Below are positions 47,315 to 55,884 of a DNA stretch of 64,000 nt, piece after piece. Each line of letters starts with the position of its first letter. The stretch's first letter is position 1. The stretch covers positions 1 to 64,000 of the forward strand of contig CALCIA010000137.1 of the NCBI GenBank assembly GCA_937907435.1. Reading direction: 5' to 3'. This DNA is from an uncultured Actinomycetes bacterium. GTDB lineage: Bacteria > Actinomycetota > Thermoleophilia > Solirubrobacterales > 70-9. The notes under the pieces are model-generated. The model had not been told where the DNA came from. It ran no database searches and saw only the letters and a list, made by a program, of their open reading frames with translations. Position numbers and translations under genes: made by a program.

Positions 47315-49368
47315 GCGACGCCTGCTGCGCACCGTCCGCGCCTACCGAGGCCGTTTCGGGCGAGCCGCCGAAGCGACTTCACGAGGTTCGCGAGATCCGG
47401 CTCGCGGTCGTCGCGGGAACCGCCCTGGCCGTGGGTCTGATCCTCGACGTGGCCGCCGCCTCGAGGGCGCTCCAGGTCGCCCTGTTTGCCGTCGCCATCC
47501 TCGCCGGCGGTCTCACCTTCGTCCCCGAGGCGGCGCGCAACCTCCCGCGGGGACGGCTCGGTGTGGGGACCCTGATGGCGATCGCCGCGGTCGGCGCCGT
47601 GATCCTCGGCGAGTGGGCCGAGGCGGCGACGCTCTGCTTCCTCTTCTCGATCTCCGAGGCGCTCGAGAGCTATGCGCTGACCAGGACGCGCCGCGGCCTG
47701 CGGGCACTGCTCGACCTGGTCCCGGCGCGCGCCACCGTGCTCCGCGACGGGACCGAGACGCAGGTCGACCCCGCCGGGCTGCGGGTGGGCGACCGCCTGA
47801 TCGTGCGACCAGGGGAGAGCGTCGCGACCGACGGGATCATCACGGTCGGCCACTCGGCGCTCGACTTCTCGGCGATCACCGGCGAGTCGGTGCCCGTCGA
47901 AAGAGGCCCCGGCGAGGAGGTCTTCGCCGCCGCGATCAACGGCGGCGGCGCGCTCGAGGTCGAGGTCACCGCCCCGACCGCCGACAACTCGCTGGCGCGG
48001 ATCGTCCGCATCGTCGAGGAGGCCCAGGAGCGCAAGGGCCAGAGCCAGCGCCTGGCAGAGCGGATCGCCCGGCCGCTGGTGCCGGGGGTCCTCGTCGTCG
48101 CCCTGGCGATCGCCGTCATCGGCAGCCTGCTCGGCGACCCGACCACCTGGATCGGTCGCGCACTCGTCGTCCTCGTCGCCGCCGCCCCCTGCGCCTTCGC
48201 GATCTCGGTGCCGGTCACCGTCGTCGCGGCGATCGGTGCCGCGACCCGCTCCGGCGTCCTGATCAAGGGCGGTGCCGCGCTCGAGGCGCTGGCGGGGATC
48301 CGGGCGGTCGCGCTCGACAAGACCGGCACGTTGACGCGCAACCGCCCCGAGGTGATCGAGACGGTGAGCGCGGGCGAGGTCGAGCCGGGGGAGCTGCTCC
48401 GGTTGGCGGCGGCGCTCGAGCGACGCAGCGAGCACCCACTCGCGCAGGCGATCATCGCCGCCGCGGGCCCCGGACCCGCAGCCGACGACATCCAGGCCCA
48501 TGCCGGCAGCGGGCTCGAGGGCCGGTTCGACGGGCGCCGGCTGCGGCTGGGGCGGCCCGGCTTCGTCGACGCGGAAGCGCTCGCGCAACGCGTCGCCGAA
48601 CTACAGACCGCGGGCGCCACCGTGGTCCTTCTCGCCGACGGCGGCGACACGCTCGGCGCGATCGCGGTCCGTGACGAGCTGCGTCCCGAGGCGCTCGAAG
48701 CAGTCGGTGCCCTCCACGCGCTCGGGATGCGCACCGCGATGCTGACCGGGGACAACGAGCGGACCGCGGCAGCGCTCGCCGGCGAGGTCGGCATCGACTC
48801 CGTCTACGCCGACCTGATGCCGACCGACAAGGTGGCCGCGGTCGAGCGCCTCCAGGACGATGCGCCGACGGCGATGGTCGGCGACGGGATCAACGATGCC
48901 CCGGCCCTGGCGAGCGCCGACGTCGGCGTCGCGATGGGGGCGATGGGCACCGATGTCGCGATCGAGGCCGCCGACGTCGCCCTGATGGGCGACGACTTGC
49001 GCATCCTCCCCGACACCCTGCTCCACGCTCGTCGTGCCGGCCGGGTGATGAGGCAGAACCTCTTCCTCTCCGGCGGCATCCTCCTCACCCTGATCCCGCT
49101 CGCCGCGGCCGGCGTCCTCGGTCTCGCCGCGGTGGTGGCGATCCATGAGCTGGCGGAGGTCGTCGTGATCGCCAACGGCGTCCGCGCCGGTCGCCGAAAG
49201 GCGTTCGTTCAACATCCGGCGCTCGCGGCGGTTCCCGCACCCGCCTCTACGCCTGCGGTCAAGCCCCCCGCCCCGATCGAGCTACCGTTGCTGTTCGGCG
49301 GCGGAGGTATCGCGGCAGAGCGCGAGGACGACTGCTGCGGTGACGGCGACTGTTGCACCGACGAGTGA
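47311..49368 (+). CDS. P1B-type heavy-metal ATPase with APC motif and Cys-rich tail (Zn/Cd/Co class)
   Basis: 685 residues. P-type hallmarks: TGES near 190, DKTGT near 336, GDGINDAPAL near 528. The TM metal motif is APC (292-294, AAPCAFAISVP) where ZntA/CadA have CPC and P1B-4 pumps SPC; TM8 has IHELAEVVVIANG, resembling P1B-4. There is no HMA domain; instead the protein has DACC at the start and a DDCCGDGDCCTDE tail, likely metal-binding. Exports cytoplasmic divalent metal; exact ion uncertain. Confidence 0.88.
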   Translation: MSDACCAPSAPTEAVSGEPPKRLHEVREIRLAVVAGTALAVGLILDVAAASRALQVALFAVAILAGGLTFVPEAARNLPRGRLGVGTLMAIAAVGAVILGEWAEAATLCFLFSISEALESYALTRTRRGLRALLDLVPARATVLRDGTETQVDPAGLRVGDRLIVRPGESVATDGIITVGHSALDFSAITGESVPVERGPGEEVFAAAINGGGALEVEVTAPTADNSLARIVRIVEEAQERKGQSQRLAERIARPLVPGVLVVALAIAVIGSLLGDPTTWIGRALVVLVAAAPCAFAISVPVTVVAAIGAATRSGVLIKGGAALEALAGIRAVALDKTGTLTRNRPEVIETVSAGEVEPGELLRLAAALERRSEHPLAQAIIAAAGPGPAADDIQAHAGSGLEGRFDGRRLRLGRPGFVDAEALAQRVAELQTAGATVVLLADGGDTLGAIAVRDELRPEALEAVGALHALGMRTAMLTGDNERTAAALAGEVGIDSVYADLMPTDKVAAVERLQDDAPTAMVGDGINDAPALASADVGVAMGAMGTDVAIEAADVALMGDDLRILPDTLLHARRAGRVMRQNLFLSGGILLTLIPLAAAGVLGLAAVVAIHELAEVVVIANGVRAGRRKAFVQHPALAAVPAPASTPAVKPPAPIELPLLFGGGGIAAEREDDCCGDGDCCTDE

Positions 49369-49760
49369 GTGGCGGCGGCGCACGCGCGTCCAGTTCTACT
49401 TAGGAGTGGTATTGCGTTCCGTCTGCTCCGGCTCGTAGCTCCGCAGATGGCCCGCCCTGACTCCTCGAGTTTCAAGTCGCGCTTTGTCGACGAGCACACC
49501 TGCCGCCGTTACCACTGCGGCACCTCCGCGCGGGAGAGCGCCCGATCTCATTTGGAGCTGGAACGAATCGGTCGTCGACCATGGCCGAACGCCTTCCTGT
49601 TCAGACGCCCCTAGCTGATCCGGCGCTGCGACGCGGTCCCTCACCGGCCAACACGGTCGCCGCGGCCCACGGGGTCACCTGCCGACCCCAGCGACCGGGG
49701 AGGCACTTGAAAGTGAACTAGGCGGATTCGAGCCGCCCAGCTCCTGAGCAGCGAGCCGCC
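49369..49760. other. intergenic region without a credible gene
   Basis: About 390 nt. One tRNA T-arm-like segment on the minus strand at 49721-49737 (GGCGG-CTCGAAT-CCGCC) is noted. I see no promoter, gene or repeat otherwise. Confidence 0.5.
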
Positions 49761-49805
49761 GGTGGGCGGATCGGACCCGGTCGACAAGGGCCCGATCCGC
49801 CCACC
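49761..49805 (-). terminator. terminator of the DUF305 gene
   Basis: GGTGGGCGGATCGG and CCGATCCGCCCACC form a 14-bp perfect stem with a 17-nt loop, 22 nt beyond the stop of the minus-strand gene. Confidence 0.65.
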
Positions 49806-49826
49806 CGTGAGGGCCGGCCTGAGCTG

Positions 49827-50531
49827 CTACGCGGCTTCGGAGCCCGGAACGCCGCCGGCGGGAGAGGGCGAGCCGTACCACCCTTCGCGCCATTCGTTCA
49901 TCTCTTCGATCTCCATCGTCTGAGCGGCGATGATCCCCTTGGCGAGTTCCTTCAGCTGCCCGTTTTCGCCGTCGGCTAGCTCGGCCTGGGCCATCAGGAT
50001 CGCCCCTTGGTGGTGGGGGATCATCATGTCGATGAAAGCGCGATCGAACGGCTTTGCTCCTTCGAGACTCGACATGTCCATCGACATCCCCATCGAGCCC
50101 ATCGGGATGCCGAGCACCTTGGCGTCTTCGCTCATGCTCGGGCCTTCTTCACCGCCGTGTTCCATCTCGGACATCCCTTCTTCGGACATCCCTTCCATGC
50201 TTTCGCCTTCGGATCCTCCGAGAGCGCCGATTTCTTCTGCGATCGGTTCCATCTCTTCGATCTCGCTGCTCTGCGTCTTGATGATGTCGTCCGCGAGCTG
50301 AGTGATCTGGGGGTGCTGACCCTCGGCCTGGGCCATTTCGGCCATCTCGACGGCCATTTCGTGGTGGGGGATCATCTCGGCGACGAAGGCCTGGTCGACC
50401 GTTCCGCCCGAGCCTCCTGAGCTGCTCGTGCTCGACGAGCTGCTGCCCCCGCCACAGGCGCTGAGCACCACGGTCAGGCCCAGCAGCGCGATCAACGCGA
50501 CCAGGGTTATCGGCTTGTATCGAAACTTCAT
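49827..50531 (-). CDS. DUF305 lipoprotein, Met/His-rich (CopM-like)
   Basis: 234 residues. Lipobox LSAC (C26) followed by a Ser/Gly linker, so anchored outside the membrane. Two ferritin-like DUF305 halves: FVAEMIPHHEMAVEMAEMA and FIDMMIPHHQGAILMAQAEL, joined by a Met-rich segment (EGMSEEGMSEMEHGG, PMGSMGMSMDMS). DUF305 proteins such as CopM bind copper in the periplasm. AAAGGAG upstream of ATG 50531. A second DUF305 gene begins beyond the right edge (63898). Confidence 0.88.
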   Translation of the reverse strand: MKFRYKPITLVALIALLGLTVVLSACGGGSSSSSTSSSGGSGGTVDQAFVAEMIPHHEMAVEMAEMAQAEGQHPQITQLADDIIKTQSSEIEEMEPIAEEIGALGGSEGESMEGMSEEGMSEMEHGGEEGPSMSEDAKVLGIPMGSMGMSMDMSSLEGAKPFDRAFIDMMIPHHQGAILMAQAELADGENGQLKELAKGIIAAQTMEIEEMNEWREGWYGSPSPAGGVPGSEAA

Positions 50532-50579
50532 CTGAGTCTCCTTTCGAGATTCCGTTCTGATAGGCGCCGGCAGGCGCCA

Positions 50580-50602
50580 CCGAGCGGCGGAAAGCCGCTC
50601 GG
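50580..50602 (-). terminator. hairpin terminator, 9-bp stem
   Basis: CCGAGCGGC-GGAAA-GCCGCTCGG, a perfect stem with a stable GNRA-like loop, just after the stop of the minus-strand gene at 50613. Confidence 0.6.
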
Positions 50603-50612
50603 GAACGGAAAC

Positions 50613-50972
50613 TCAGAGCCTCAGGACCTCCGAGATCGTCGGTCCCGCGCGGGACCGCGCCTCGAGCGCGGAGGCCGATACCAAACGAGCATTTAAGGAG
50701 CCAAGGTCGCGGTAGGGTCGGAGCCGCCGCTCCGCCCCGACCTCGGGGCAGATCGCAAGGCCGGCGGCGATGATGCCGGCGCAGACCATCGCGGCACCCA
50801 TGGCCACCGCTGCGGCGCGGTCGTGGCCATGGTCCATCGGCATTGTCGAGCCATGATCCATCGGCATGATGCCGTGGTGGAGGGCCACCAGTAGCCCGAG
50901 GCAGACGATCACGGCGGCCACCGTCCGGCTTGGACGGTAGGTCAATCTCTGTCTCAGGGAAAGTAGGCTCAA
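50613..50972 (-). CDS. small membrane protein with HHG-MPMDHG motif, copper-region paralogue 1
   Basis: 119 residues, two hydrophobic segments (TVAAVIVCLGLLVALHHG and AAMVCAGIIAAGLAIC) separated by HHGIMPMDHGSTMPMDHGHD, a His/Met/Asp-rich loop suited to copper. It resembles the protein at 59505, which has VHHGMPEDGHGMGM in the same place. The start is uncertain: TTG 50972 lacks a Shine-Dalgarno. Function unknown. Confidence 0.6.
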   Translation of the reverse strand: MSLLSLRQRLTYRPSRTVAAVIVCLGLLVALHHGIMPMDHGSTMPMDHGHDRAAAVAMGAAMVCAGIIAAGLAICPEVGAERRLRPYRDLGSLNARLVSASALEARSRAGPTISEVLRL

Positions 50973-51229
50973 TTGGGCGATCGGCTCGGTTGAAAACGGC
51001 AGATGGTCCTATCTATAACTACGCTCCGGCCGGGCTCGCAGATCAGTGCCGGCTCACGGGTGGTCGGCGGACAAGCTCGGCGCCGAAACTGAAAGCTCTG
51101 CGAGACATCCTAGGTAAAGGTGCTGCACGCGAGGGGCGTGACTCCACGCCTGTTCCGCTGCCCGCAACTACTGAATGTCCCTCATTAGGTCCACGATCAG
51201 CGGTGGATCAGGGCGGCAGGCCGACAAAT

Positions 51230-51700
51230 CTATGGAGTCTCGAGTCCCGCGATGGTGACGGTGACGAGTCGTCCGACGGCGGCCCTTGATTTGAGCGCGC
51301 CGGAGGCGGCGAGCGCGTTGAGGCAGTAGGCCGCCGGCTCGTCAGGACCGACGTCGGTCGGGATCGCTCCGCTCTTGGCGGTCTCGGTGATCAGGTCACG
51401 AAAGGGCTCCTGGAGTTCACGTCCGGGGCCGGCAAGGCACGCGCCTCGGTGCGGTAGCGCGGTCAGGTCGGTGCCGTGGTCTTGGCGCCCGACCTCGTGG
51501 CGAATGAGGGCATAGGCGCCGAGTACCGCCTTAGGCCGTCGAATGGGGTGGCGGTCTGCTCTCGGAGGGCAAGAAGCTGATCGAGGTGGGCGGCGACCTG
51601 GCGCTCGTGGCAGGCGAGGAGGATCGCCTCCACGTCGGCGACCCTGCGGGCGAGGCGTCTACCGAGGAGGAGTGACCCGCGCGGGAGTCTGTGTCGGTCT
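51230..51700 (-). pseudogene. degraded TetR/AcrR-family regulator
   Basis: On the minus strand the ligand-binding part of an actinobacterial TetR protein can be read across two frames: VADVEAILLACHERQVAAHL ... TPFDGLR in one, then VLGAYALIRHEV ... ELQEPFRDLITETAKSG ... EPAAYCLNALAASGALKSR ... TVTIAGLE in another, to a TAG at 51230. The break is near 51530. No intact HTH or start is found upstream. The 257 nt between this remnant and 50973 hold nothing recognisable. Confidence 0.6.
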
Positions 51701-51769
51701 CCCACTGAGCAGCGCCCCCCGCGCCCGAAGAAAGGTGGACGGAGCGGCAAGGCTCTCCTCGAGCCGGTT

Positions 51770-52069
51770 CTAGCCTCGCCGCATCAGCCGGCCGACGGCG
51801 GCCATCAACTCCTGCGTTTTTTCCGCCTGGTCGTCCTTGGCGGCGCCGATCACGCAGTGCTGAGCGTGATCATCGAGCAGTCCCAGCGCGACCTTGTCGA
51901 GGGCGGCCTGGACGGCCGAGATCTGGGTGAGGACGTCGATGCAATAGCGCTCCTCCTCGACCATCCCCTCGATTCCACGGACCTGGCCCTCGATGCGACG
52001 GAGCCGTTTCAGCAGGTCGTCCTTGGTGGCGGAATATCCACGTGCCTCTGAAGTGCGGGAAGGGGTCAT
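51770..52069 (-). CDS. csoR: CsoR-family copper-sensing repressor
   Basis: 99 residues, all-helical (KDDLLKRLRRIEGQVRGIEGMV). The Cu(I) ligand set Cys-His-Cys is complete: C43, H68, C72 (HAQHC). ATG 52069; a longer frame to 52201 crosses the operator region. Divergent from copZ-copA with two CsoR boxes between. Cu(I) binding releases DNA and induces efflux. Confidence 0.92.
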   Translation of the reverse strand: MTPSRTSEARGYSATKDDLLKRLRRIEGQVRGIEGMVEEERYCIDVLTQISAVQAALDKVALGLLDDHAQHCVIGAAKDDQAEKTQELMAAVGRLMRRG

Positions 52070-52083
52070 GGACGAATCATAGC

Positions 52084-52098
52084 TACCCCTGGGGGGTA
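52084..52098. promoter_or_regulatory. CsoR operator 1
   Basis: TACCCCTGGGGGGTA: perfect TACCCC/GGGGTA arms with a 3-nt centre, the known GC-tract CsoR site. It lies 15 nt upstream of csoR. Confidence 0.8.
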
Positions 52099-52114
52099 TA
52101 CTCCCAAGACACCC

Positions 52115-52131
52115 ATACCCCCTAGGCGTAT
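52115..52131. promoter_or_regulatory. CsoR operator 2
   Basis: ATACCCCCTAGGCGTAT, an imperfect inverted repeat of the same type, 17 nt upstream of copZ. The paired sites suggest separate control of each direction. Confidence 0.72.
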
Positions 52132-52147
52132 ACCAGAGGAGATTCCG

Positions 52148-52396
52148 ATGACCGACGACAGCACGAAGACCTATTCCGTCGAGGGGATGACCTGCGGGCA
52201 CTGCGAGAGCTCGGTTCGCGAGGAGGTCGAGGAGTTGACGGGGGTGGAGTCCGCCCGGGTGGATCGCAGCACCGGGCTTCTGACCGTGCGCGGGGAGGGG
52301 ATCGACGATGCGGCGGTCCGGGCAGCGGTGCAGGCGGCAGGCTACGCCGTCGCCGAAGCGACCGCTCCTACCGCCGGGGAGGCTGCGCGCCTATGA
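52148..52396 (+). CDS. copZ: copper chaperone CopZ (HMA domain)
   Basis: 82 residues: a single ferredoxin-like heavy-metal-associated domain with GMTCGHC near residue 13 (MxCxxC Cu(I) site) and an Ala-rich tail. Delivers Cu(I) to CopA. GAGGAG precedes ATG 52148, and the gene overlaps copA by ATGA. Confidence 0.93.
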   Translation: MTDDSTKTYSVEGMTCGHCESSVREEVEELTGVESARVDRSTGLLTVRGEGIDDAAVRAAVQAAGYAVAEATAPTAGEAARL

Positions 52397-54708
52397 CGAC
52401 GCATCTCGAGTTGCCCGTCGAGGGCATGACCTGCGCCTCCTGCGCCAACCGCATCGAGCGCAAATTGAACCGGCTCGAGGGTGTCGAGGCCACCGTCAAC
52501 TACGCGACCGAGCGGGCGGCCGTGGAGTTCGATCCCGCCCGCGTTGTCCCCGCCGAACTTGTGCAGACGATCGAGGCTGCCGGTTACCGGGCGGCGGTTC
52601 CCGCCATGGCCGACGAAGGCGGCACGGCGGCGACGGCGTCAGGCGAGGCCGAGGATCCGACGGGGCCGTTGCGCCGCCGCCTGATCGGCGCCACGGCGCT
52701 GTCGGTTCCGCTCCTCCTGATCTCGATGATCCAGCCGCTCCAATTCGAAAACTGGCAGTGGCTGGCGCTGCAACTGGCGACCCCGGTGGTGTTGTGGGCC
52801 GGCTGGCCGTTCCACCGCGCCGCCTGGCAGAACCTGCGGCACGGCACCGCGACTATGGACACCCTCATCTCGGTCGGCACGCTGGCCGCCTGGGGCTGGT
52901 CGGTGGTCGCCCTGTTCTTCCTCGGGGCGGGGATGCCCGGGATGCGGATGGGCTTCGAAGTCGCCCTCAATCGCGATGCGGCGACCGACCACATCTACCT
53001 TGAGGCCGCCGCGGTGGTCACGACGCTGGTGCTCGCCGGTCGTTACTTCGAGGCACGCGCCAAGCGGCGTGCCGGCGCCGCCCTGCGAGCCCTGCTCGAG
53101 CTCGGCGCGAAGGACGTCGCCCTGCTCGATCCGGACGGCTCGGAGCGACGGGTCCCGATCGCCCAATTACAGAGCGGTGACCGATTCGTCGTGCGGCCCG
53201 GTGAGAAGGTCGCCACCGACGGGACCGTCGAGGACGGCGCCTCGGCCGTCGACGAGTCGTTGCTCACCGGCGAGTCCGTCCCGGTCGAGAAGCAGCCGGG
53301 CGACAAGGTCGTCGGCGCCTCGGTGAACGTGGGTGGCCGGCTCGTCGTGCGCGCCGAGAAGGTCGGCGCCGATACCGCCCTGGCGCAGATCGCCAGGCTG
53401 GTCCAGGATGCCCAGACCGGCAAGGCCCCCGTCCAGCGTCTGGCCGACCGCATCTCGGGCATCTTCGTGCCGATCATCCTCGCCCTCGCCCTGGCGACCC
53501 TTGGGTTCTGGTTGCTGACCGGGGCGAGCGCGGCGTTCGCCTTCAGTGCCGCCGTGTCGGTGCTGATCATCGCCTGTCCCTGCGCGCTCGGCCTCGCCAC
53601 CCCCACGGCGCTCCTGGTCGGCACCGGTCGGGGGGCGCAGCTCGGGCTGCTGATCAAGGGCCCGGAGGTGCTCGAGTCGACGCGCAGGGTCGACACCATC
53701 GTCCTCGACAAGACCGGCACGGTGACCACGGGGCGGATGACGCTGCGAGGGATCGCGACCGACGGGGTCGCCGAGGACGAGGCACTGCGACTGGTCGGCG
53801 CCCTCGAGGCGGCCTCCGAGCACCCGGTCGCGGAGGCGATCTCGAAGGCTGCCGAGACCCGCCTCGGACGGTTGCCGGCGCCGCAGAGCTTCGGCAATCG
53901 CGAGGGCCTGGGGGTCGAGGGCGTGGTCGAGGGGCAAGAGCTCGTCGTAGGCAGGCCGTCGCTGTTGGCCGATCGAGGGATGCGGTTGACCGCCGAGCTC
54001 GAGCGCGCCCGCGGATCCGCCGAGGCGGGTGGCCAGACCGCGATCGTCGCGGCCTGGGGCGGACGACCGCGGGCCGTCTTCGCCGTGGCCGACACCCCGA
54101 AGCCGACGAGCGCGGAGGCCGTCGCCCGCCTCCGGACGCTCGGATTGAGGCCGATCCTGCTGACCGGGGACAACGAGACCACGGCCCGCTCGGTCGCGGC
54201 CGAGGTCGGGATCGACGATGTGATCGCCGAGGTCCTGCCGGCCGACAAGGCAGACGTGGTCCGTCGGCTCCAGTCGGAGGGGCGGGTCGTCGCGATGGTC
54301 GGCGACGGCGTCAACGATGCTCCGGCACTCGCGCAGGCCGACCTCGGCCAGGCGATCGGCACGGGGACCGATGTCGCGATCGAGGCCTCGGATCTCACCA
54401 TCGTCTCCGGCGACCTCCGTGGTGCCGCCGAGGCGATCCGTCTATCGCGCCGGACCCTGCGCACGATCAGAGGCAACCTCTTCTGGGCATTTGCCTACAA
54501 CGTCGTGCTCGTCCCCGTGGCCATGCTCGGCTTCCTCAATCCCTTGTTCGCCGGCGCGGCGATGGCGTTCTCGAGCGTCTTCGTCGTCTCCAACTCGCTG
54601 CGCCTCAGGCGCTTCCGCGAGCTGCCGGGCGGGCCTTCGGGCGACCACGGCTCCGTGCCGGTGGCGTCCGTGCGGAGCGCGCCCGGGACGCCCGAAGGCG
54701 TCGCGTAG
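52393..54708 (+). CDS. copA: Cu(I)-exporting P1B-1 ATPase CopA
   Basis: 771 residues. One N-terminal HMA domain (GMTCASC near 11), eight membrane segments, CPC in IIACPCALGLATP, TGES, DKTGTVT, HP in EHPVAEAI, and GDGVNDAPAL. TM7/8 have the Cu(I) residues YN (AYNVVLVP) and MAFSSVFVVSNSLR. Exports Cu(I) to the outside. Third-step partner of CopZ; induced through CsoR. Confidence 0.95.
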   Translation: MTTHLELPVEGMTCASCANRIERKLNRLEGVEATVNYATERAAVEFDPARVVPAELVQTIEAAGYRAAVPAMADEGGTAATASGEAEDPTGPLRRRLIGATALSVPLLLISMIQPLQFENWQWLALQLATPVVLWAGWPFHRAAWQNLRHGTATMDTLISVGTLAAWGWSVVALFFLGAGMPGMRMGFEVALNRDAATDHIYLEAAAVVTTLVLAGRYFEARAKRRAGAALRALLELGAKDVALLDPDGSERRVPIAQLQSGDRFVVRPGEKVATDGTVEDGASAVDESLLTGESVPVEKQPGDKVVGASVNVGGRLVVRAEKVGADTALAQIARLVQDAQTGKAPVQRLADRISGIFVPIILALALATLGFWLLTGASAAFAFSAAVSVLIIACPCALGLATPTALLVGTGRGAQLGLLIKGPEVLESTRRVDTIVLDKTGTVTTGRMTLRGIATDGVAEDEALRLVGALEAASEHPVAEAISKAAETRLGRLPAPQSFGNREGLGVEGVVEGQELVVGRPSLLADRGMRLTAELERARGSAEAGGQTAIVAAWGGRPRAVFAVADTPKPTSAEAVARLRTLGLRPILLTGDNETTARSVAAEVGIDDVIAEVLPADKADVVRRLQSEGRVVAMVGDGVNDAPALAQADLGQAIGTGTDVAIEASDLTIVSGDLRGAAEAIRLSRRTLRTIRGNLFWAFAYNVVLVPVAMLGFLNPLFAGAAMAFSSVFVVSNSLRLRRFRELPGGPSGDHGSVPVASVRSAPGTPEGVA

Positions 54709-54745
54709 GCTGTCGAATCGCTATCGCCCGCCCTCTCGATTGGTC

Positions 54746-55210
54746 CTACGTGTCGCCGGAGCTTCTGGGTCGCTTTCGCTCGGATCGAGGAGTGCTTTCA
54801 CGGCGTGTCACCTCGGGCCCAGCCGGTTCGACCTGACGCTTCTGACGATCGGCATCGGACACGCAGGCGCGGATACAGGTCAACAGCTCCTCGAAGACGA
54901 ACGGCTTGGTCATGTAGTCGGTGGCTCCGAGCTCGTCCGCTTCGACCCGGTCGGATTCATAGGGCCTCGCGGTCACCACGATCACCGGCAACGTCGGCTT
55001 CACACGCCGGATCGCAGCCAGCACCTCGATCCCGTCGCGGCCGGGCAACATGCGGTCGAGGACGACAAGGTCGGTAGGAGAGGACAGCGCCAACCGCTCG
55101 GCGGTGGGGCCGTCGGCCGCGACGGTCACGCCGTAACCCTCCCCTTCGAGCCCTCGGGACAGAAAGTCCGCGATCCCTGGCTCATCCTCCGCGACCAAGA
55201 TCTGCACCAT
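54746..55210 (-). CDS. receiver-only response regulator with basic tail
   Basis: 154 residues. The receiver is complete: acidic pair E-D in VAEDEP, D52 in VVLDRMLPG, T in VVTARP and K in MTKPF. The rest (about 35 residues, RQKRQVEPAGPEVTRRES and on) is short, basic and shows no winged helix, though the receiver is of the OmpR/CopR kind. It may be a truncated transcription factor or a single-domain signalling protein. No kinase is adjacent. ATG 55210; an inverted repeat lies 28 nt upstream. Confidence 0.82.
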   Translation of the reverse strand: MVQILVAEDEPGIADFLSRGLEGEGYGVTVAADGPTAERLALSSPTDLVVLDRMLPGRDGIEVLAAIRRVKPTLPVIVVTARPYESDRVEADELGATDYMTKPFVFEELLTCIRACVSDADRQKRQVEPAGPEVTRRESTPRSERKRPRSSGDT

Positions 55211-55237
55211 CCCAACACTACGTCAAATCGGCAATAA

Positions 55238-55253
55238 CTACGACATCACGTAG
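55238..55253. promoter_or_regulatory. inverted repeat CTACG-N6-CGTAG in divergent promoter region
   Basis: Perfect 5-bp arms between the receiver gene and the DUF1360 gene. It resembles, but does not match, the CTACA-N3-TGTAG sites found further right. Confidence 0.4.
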
Positions 55254-55356
55254 GAGTAGCATCGACGTCGTCGGTCATGCCTTCGTGGGACTGGTGTCCA
55301 GCGACCGATAGGCCTGGACGTCGAGGGACCTGGAAACACGATCTAGGAGGACACCA

Positions 55357-55884
55357 ATGCCGGATGGAGACGAGATGTCGCGGCCAGGCGAGTCGACCGC
55401 GGCGAGCCGCACTGCCGACTACGCGGCGCTCGAGGCCGTATTCGGCGTCGGCATGGTCGGGCTCATCGCGTTGACTTCTCGCCGTGAGCGGGACGGGGGT
55501 CATCCGATCTCGACTGAAGAGCTTGTCCTGCTGGCCATGTCGACGTTCACTCTCGCGGACGTCTTGGCCAAAGAGAGGATCTCGACCTGGCTCCGTGAGC
55601 CTTTCGTCGAGGAGGGAACGGATCACAAGCCCGTTCGCCCCGAGGGCAGCGGGATGCGCTACGCGATCGGTGAGCTCCTCACCTGTACGCGGTGCGTAGG
55701 AGCCTGGAGCGCGATGGGCCTGGTCGCCCTTCGGACCGCCTCGCCGACGGCCGGGCGGGCCACGATGCGTGTCTTGGCATTGGCCGGCGTCAACGATTTC
55801 CTGCAGAGCGCCTTTCGTCTTCTGGCCGAGCGCACGAATCGGGCGGCGGTAGAAACGGAAGCCGCTCGCCGTGCCCTTCCTTAG
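55357..55884 (+). CDS. DUF1360 family protein
   Basis: 175 residues. GELLTCTRCVGAW is the DUF1360 signature (conserved CxxC in a membrane-associated segment), and LLAMSTFTLADVLAKERISTWLREPF precedes it. Function unknown; found in Firmicutes and Actinomycetota. AGGAGG lies 8 nt before ATG 55357. Its last 4 nt overlap the convergent ATPase gene. Confidence 0.8.
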   Translation: MPDGDEMSRPGESTAASRTADYAALEAVFGVGMVGLIALTSRRERDGGHPISTEELVLLAMSTFTLADVLAKERISTWLREPFVEEGTDHKPVRPEGSGMRYAIGELLTCTRCVGAWSAMGLVALRTASPTAGRATMRVLALAGVNDFLQSAFRLLAERTNRAAVETEAARRALP

